From Gemmatimonadota bacterium (GTDB lineage Bacteria > Gemmatimonadota > Gemmatimonadetes > Gemmatimonadales > GWC2-71-9): 32,011 nt of DNA. A program made the position numbers and the translations under genes. Location of the stretch: the NCBI GenBank assembly GCA_016209985.1, contig JACQVB010000265.1, positions 1 through 32,011 of the forward strand, read 5' to 3'. The notes below the pieces were generated by a model, which saw nothing but the letters and a program-made list of their open reading frames with translations, did not search any database and was not told the origin of the DNA. Shown here one piece after another: positions 30,621 to 32,011 of this stretch. Numbering within the stretch: position 1 is the first letter of the stretch; every line of letters starts with the position of its first letter.

Positions 30621-30719
30621 GTTGTAAGGGTTGTAAGGGTTGTAAGGGTCTGAAGGGTTCCAACGGTCAATCACGGCGCGACCCTTAGAACCTTTAGAAC
30701 CCTTACGACCCTTACAACC
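30621..30719. repeat. Second hairpin of inverted 9-bp repeats
   Basis: The left arm (30621-30661) has three GTAAGGGTT-type units and one diverged one. The right arm (30681-30719) has the complementary units (ACCCTTAGA, ACCTTTAGA, ACCCTTACG, ACCCTTACA). It lies between convergent genes and includes the stop codon of the methyltransferase gene (30712-30714). It is the same repeat type as 26086-26183, so this is a family, not a single event. Confidence 0.85.
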
Positions 30720-31191
30720 TTCTGTTCGGTATCCACCGATTCACCCGACTCTGATACTCCTCGTACTCAGACCCGAATATCCGTTTGAGGGTCGGTTCTT
30801 CGTAGAAGAGGACGAAGAGGTCGGTGATGATTCCGAAGGCCACCGCATAGCCGAACAGGGGAAGCGACCAGTAGAAGACGGCCGCTCCGAGAAGTGCCAG
30901 TCCCGCGCCGATATACATCGGATTGCGTGCGAATCGGTACGGCCCGCGCACCACCAGGCGCCGTGGGGGATCGAACGGCGCCGGCGTTCCCCGCCCCATG
31001 AACGCGAAGGCCAGAACACACCAGAGGGCCAGCGCACCCCCCGCCAGCACCATCAACGCACCGAGGATCTGTCCCGGTCCCAGGCGCTCCGGCCGGGTCA
31101 GCCCGGACCATTCCAGCAGCCGATACGGTACGAACACCAGCACGAACCCGATGAACAACGCGGCGTAGACGGCTGCGCGGAGGAGGGCCAT
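30712..31191 (-). CDS. Isoprenylcysteine carboxyl methyltransferase-like membrane protein
   Basis: A 159-residue membrane protein with about four to five hydrophobic helices. The marks are LVVRGPYRFARNPMYIGAGL and FYEEPTLKRIFGSEYEEYQ, the conserved core of the ICMT/PEMT-like methyltransferase family. Such proteins use S-adenosylmethionine on membrane substrates; the substrate here is unknown. ATG 31191 has GAGGTGA upstream. The last residues (NRWIPNRRL) and stop are encoded in the right arm of the 9-bp repeat hairpin, so the C-terminus may have been reshaped by the repeat. Confidence 0.9.
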   Translation of the reverse strand: MALLRAAVYAALFIGFVLVFVPYRLLEWSGLTRPERLGPGQILGALMVLAGGALALWCVLAFAFMGRGTPAPFDPPRRLVVRGPYRFARNPMYIGAGLALLGAAVFYWSLPLFGYAVAFGIITDLFVLFYEEPTLKRIFGSEYEEYQSRVNRWIPNRRL

Positions 31192-31332
31192 GGTTTCACC
31201 TCGGAACCAGCGAATACGACCTCTGGCATAGACTCGGGTCGCTGTGCATGTATTAGCCGCGCGGCAACCCAGCCGTAAGGGGCACGCTCACGCGGTCTTC
31301 ACTGCAACCCAGTCCACCAGTCCGAGGTCTGC

Positions 31333-32011
31333 ATGTTCACTCTGTTCGCCGTCATTGCTTCCACGATGCTCACGCCCGGTTCCCCGCCGAAAACCGGTGA
31401 AGAGCTGATTCGTGATATGCATCGGCGCTACGCCGGAAAATGGTACTCCAACCTCACCTTTACCCAGAAGACCACGCACCCCAACGGGACGGTGGAGACC
31501 TGGTATGAGGCGTTGAAGCTTCCCGGATTTCTGCGGATCGACATTGCGCCACTCGATTCCGGAAAGGCCATCATCTTTCGCAACGACTCGATCTACCAGT
31601 TGAACGGGGGCAAGATCCAGTCGTCGGCTCCCCTGATCCATCCCCTGATGGTGCTGGGATTCGACGTCTATTTGGATATGCCGGAACGGACCATCGAGAA
31701 GCTGCAGCGGCTGCAATTCGACCTATCCAAAATCCACACCGATGTCTGGCAGGGAAAGCCGGTGTATGTCGTGGGGGCGGACTCCGGAGACGTTACGAGG
31801 CCTCAGTTCTGGGTGGACCAGAAAGAGCTGCTGTTTGTGAGAACCCTTCGCCCCAACCAGCAGGGTGGCGTCAACGAGACCCAATTCAACAAATACGTCA
31901 AGTTGGGAGACGCCTGGCTCTCGCCGGAGGTGCTCTTCTTTACCAACGGCCAGCCGGGGACGAAGGAGGAGTACAGCGACTGGAAGGTCGGGACGAAGTT
32001 CGACGAAGGGC
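31333..32011 (+). CDS. Secreted LolA-like protein (partial, runs off the end)
   Basis: From ATG 31333 the frame is open to the window end (226 codons seen). It starts with a short hydrophobic segment (MFTLFAVIASTMLTPGS), likely a weak signal peptide, followed by GEELIRDMHRRYAGKWYSNL and FTQKTTHPNGTVETWYEALK. The beta-rich pattern and FWVDQKELLFVRTLRP resemble outer-membrane lipoprotein-sorting or sensor folds of the LolA/RseB kind, but the resemblance is weak. GAGG stands at 31324. The gene's end is not visible, so length cannot be judged. Confidence 0.7.
   Translation, partial: MFTLFAVIASTMLTPGSPPKTGEELIRDMHRRYAGKWYSNLTFTQKTTHPNGTVETWYEALKLPGFLRIDIAPLDSGKAIIFRNDSIYQLNGGKIQSSAPLIHPLMVLGFDVYLDMPERTIEKLQRLQFDLSKIHTDVWQGKPVYVVGADSGDVTRPQFWVDQKELLFVRTLRPNQQGGVNETQFNKYVKLGDAWLSPEVLFFTNGQPGTKEEYSDWKVGTKFDEG

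Noticed and set aside
1-32011. Sec machinery (selA, selB, selD, tRNA-Sec) or other tRNA/rRNA genes
   Set aside because: None recognised in the window; they must lie elsewhere if the Sec reading is right.

Overview
This is about 32 kb of GC-rich bacterial chromosome, dense in genes on both strands. Its gene mix includes an ECF sigma factor with a zinc anti-sigma factor, large hybrid histidine kinases, an SmbP-like metal-binding protein, Uma2 nucleases, a UdgX-type uracil-DNA glycosylase and very basic, disordered proteins. This suits a soil or sediment bacterium of the Gemmatimonadota/Acidobacteriota kind. The assignment is an impression from gene content only; no rRNA or other phylogenetic marker is present.

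The main result is at 250-6120 and 17557-18039. Three genes carry an in-frame TGA exactly where their families have a catalytic cysteine: a secreted peroxiredoxin (TGA 3900-3902, W-U-P-Y-C), an AhpD-like peroxidase-related protein (TGA 5798-5800, C-H-Y-U) and a cytoplasmic peroxiredoxin-like protein (TGA 17686-17688, W-U-S-H-C). Each TGA is followed by a perfect 6-7 bp stem-loop at the distance expected of a bacterial SECIS element, with G at position 1 or 2 of the loop. I read all three as selenoproteins. The first two lie in a compact plus-strand run: thioredoxin, Sec-peroxiredoxin, TlpA-like lipoprotein, CcdA, Sec-AhpD. That order suggests a route carrying electrons from cytosolic thioredoxin through CcdA and TlpA to a periplasmic selenoperoxidase. 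Just upstream is an ECF sigma factor whose anti-sigma factor has the C-x25-H-x3-C-x2-C spacing of the redox sensor RsrA. GGAAC-type promoter-like sequences with similar geometry precede the sigma gene, trx and the distant Sec-peroxiredoxin. No selA/B/C/D gene lies in the window, so the machinery must be elsewhere.

Layout. 1-246: end of a flavin disulfide oxidoreductase. 289-1136: sigma/anti-sigma pair. 1251-3137 (-): hybrid histidine kinase. 3286-6115: thiol/selenol redox run. 6194-8993 (-): DinB protein and a choline/glycine-betaine type ABC transporter with a fused permease and binding protein. 9166-14798: hybrid histidine kinase, NAD synthetase, DoxX. 14836-15145: an inverted array of 21-bp repeats. 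15143-17368: Uma2, a truncated CoA-transferase and a CBS-pair gene broken by TAG. 17557-19750: Sec-peroxiredoxin, LigD-type 3'-phosphoesterase and M50 protease, joined by stop/start overlaps. 19907-21010: GYD protein and SmbP. 21138-24752 (-): Uma2 remnant, MOSC, DUF983, outer-membrane barrel, MsrA, GNAT-membrane fusion, membrane fragment. 24753-31191: truncated ATPase, P-loop kinase, deleted Nramp gene, UdgX, FAD/Rieske oxidoreductase, two basic disordered proteins and a methyltransferase. 31333-end: a secreted protein that runs off the window.

Several loci look like deletion joints or decay: the CoA-transferase, Nramp gene, ATPase/membrane-protein junction, second Uma2 copy and CBS gene. 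Two intergenic hairpins are built from inverted 9-bp GTAAGGGTT repeats. The right half of the window therefore looks recently rearranged, while the redox region is intact apart from its recoded UGA codons.
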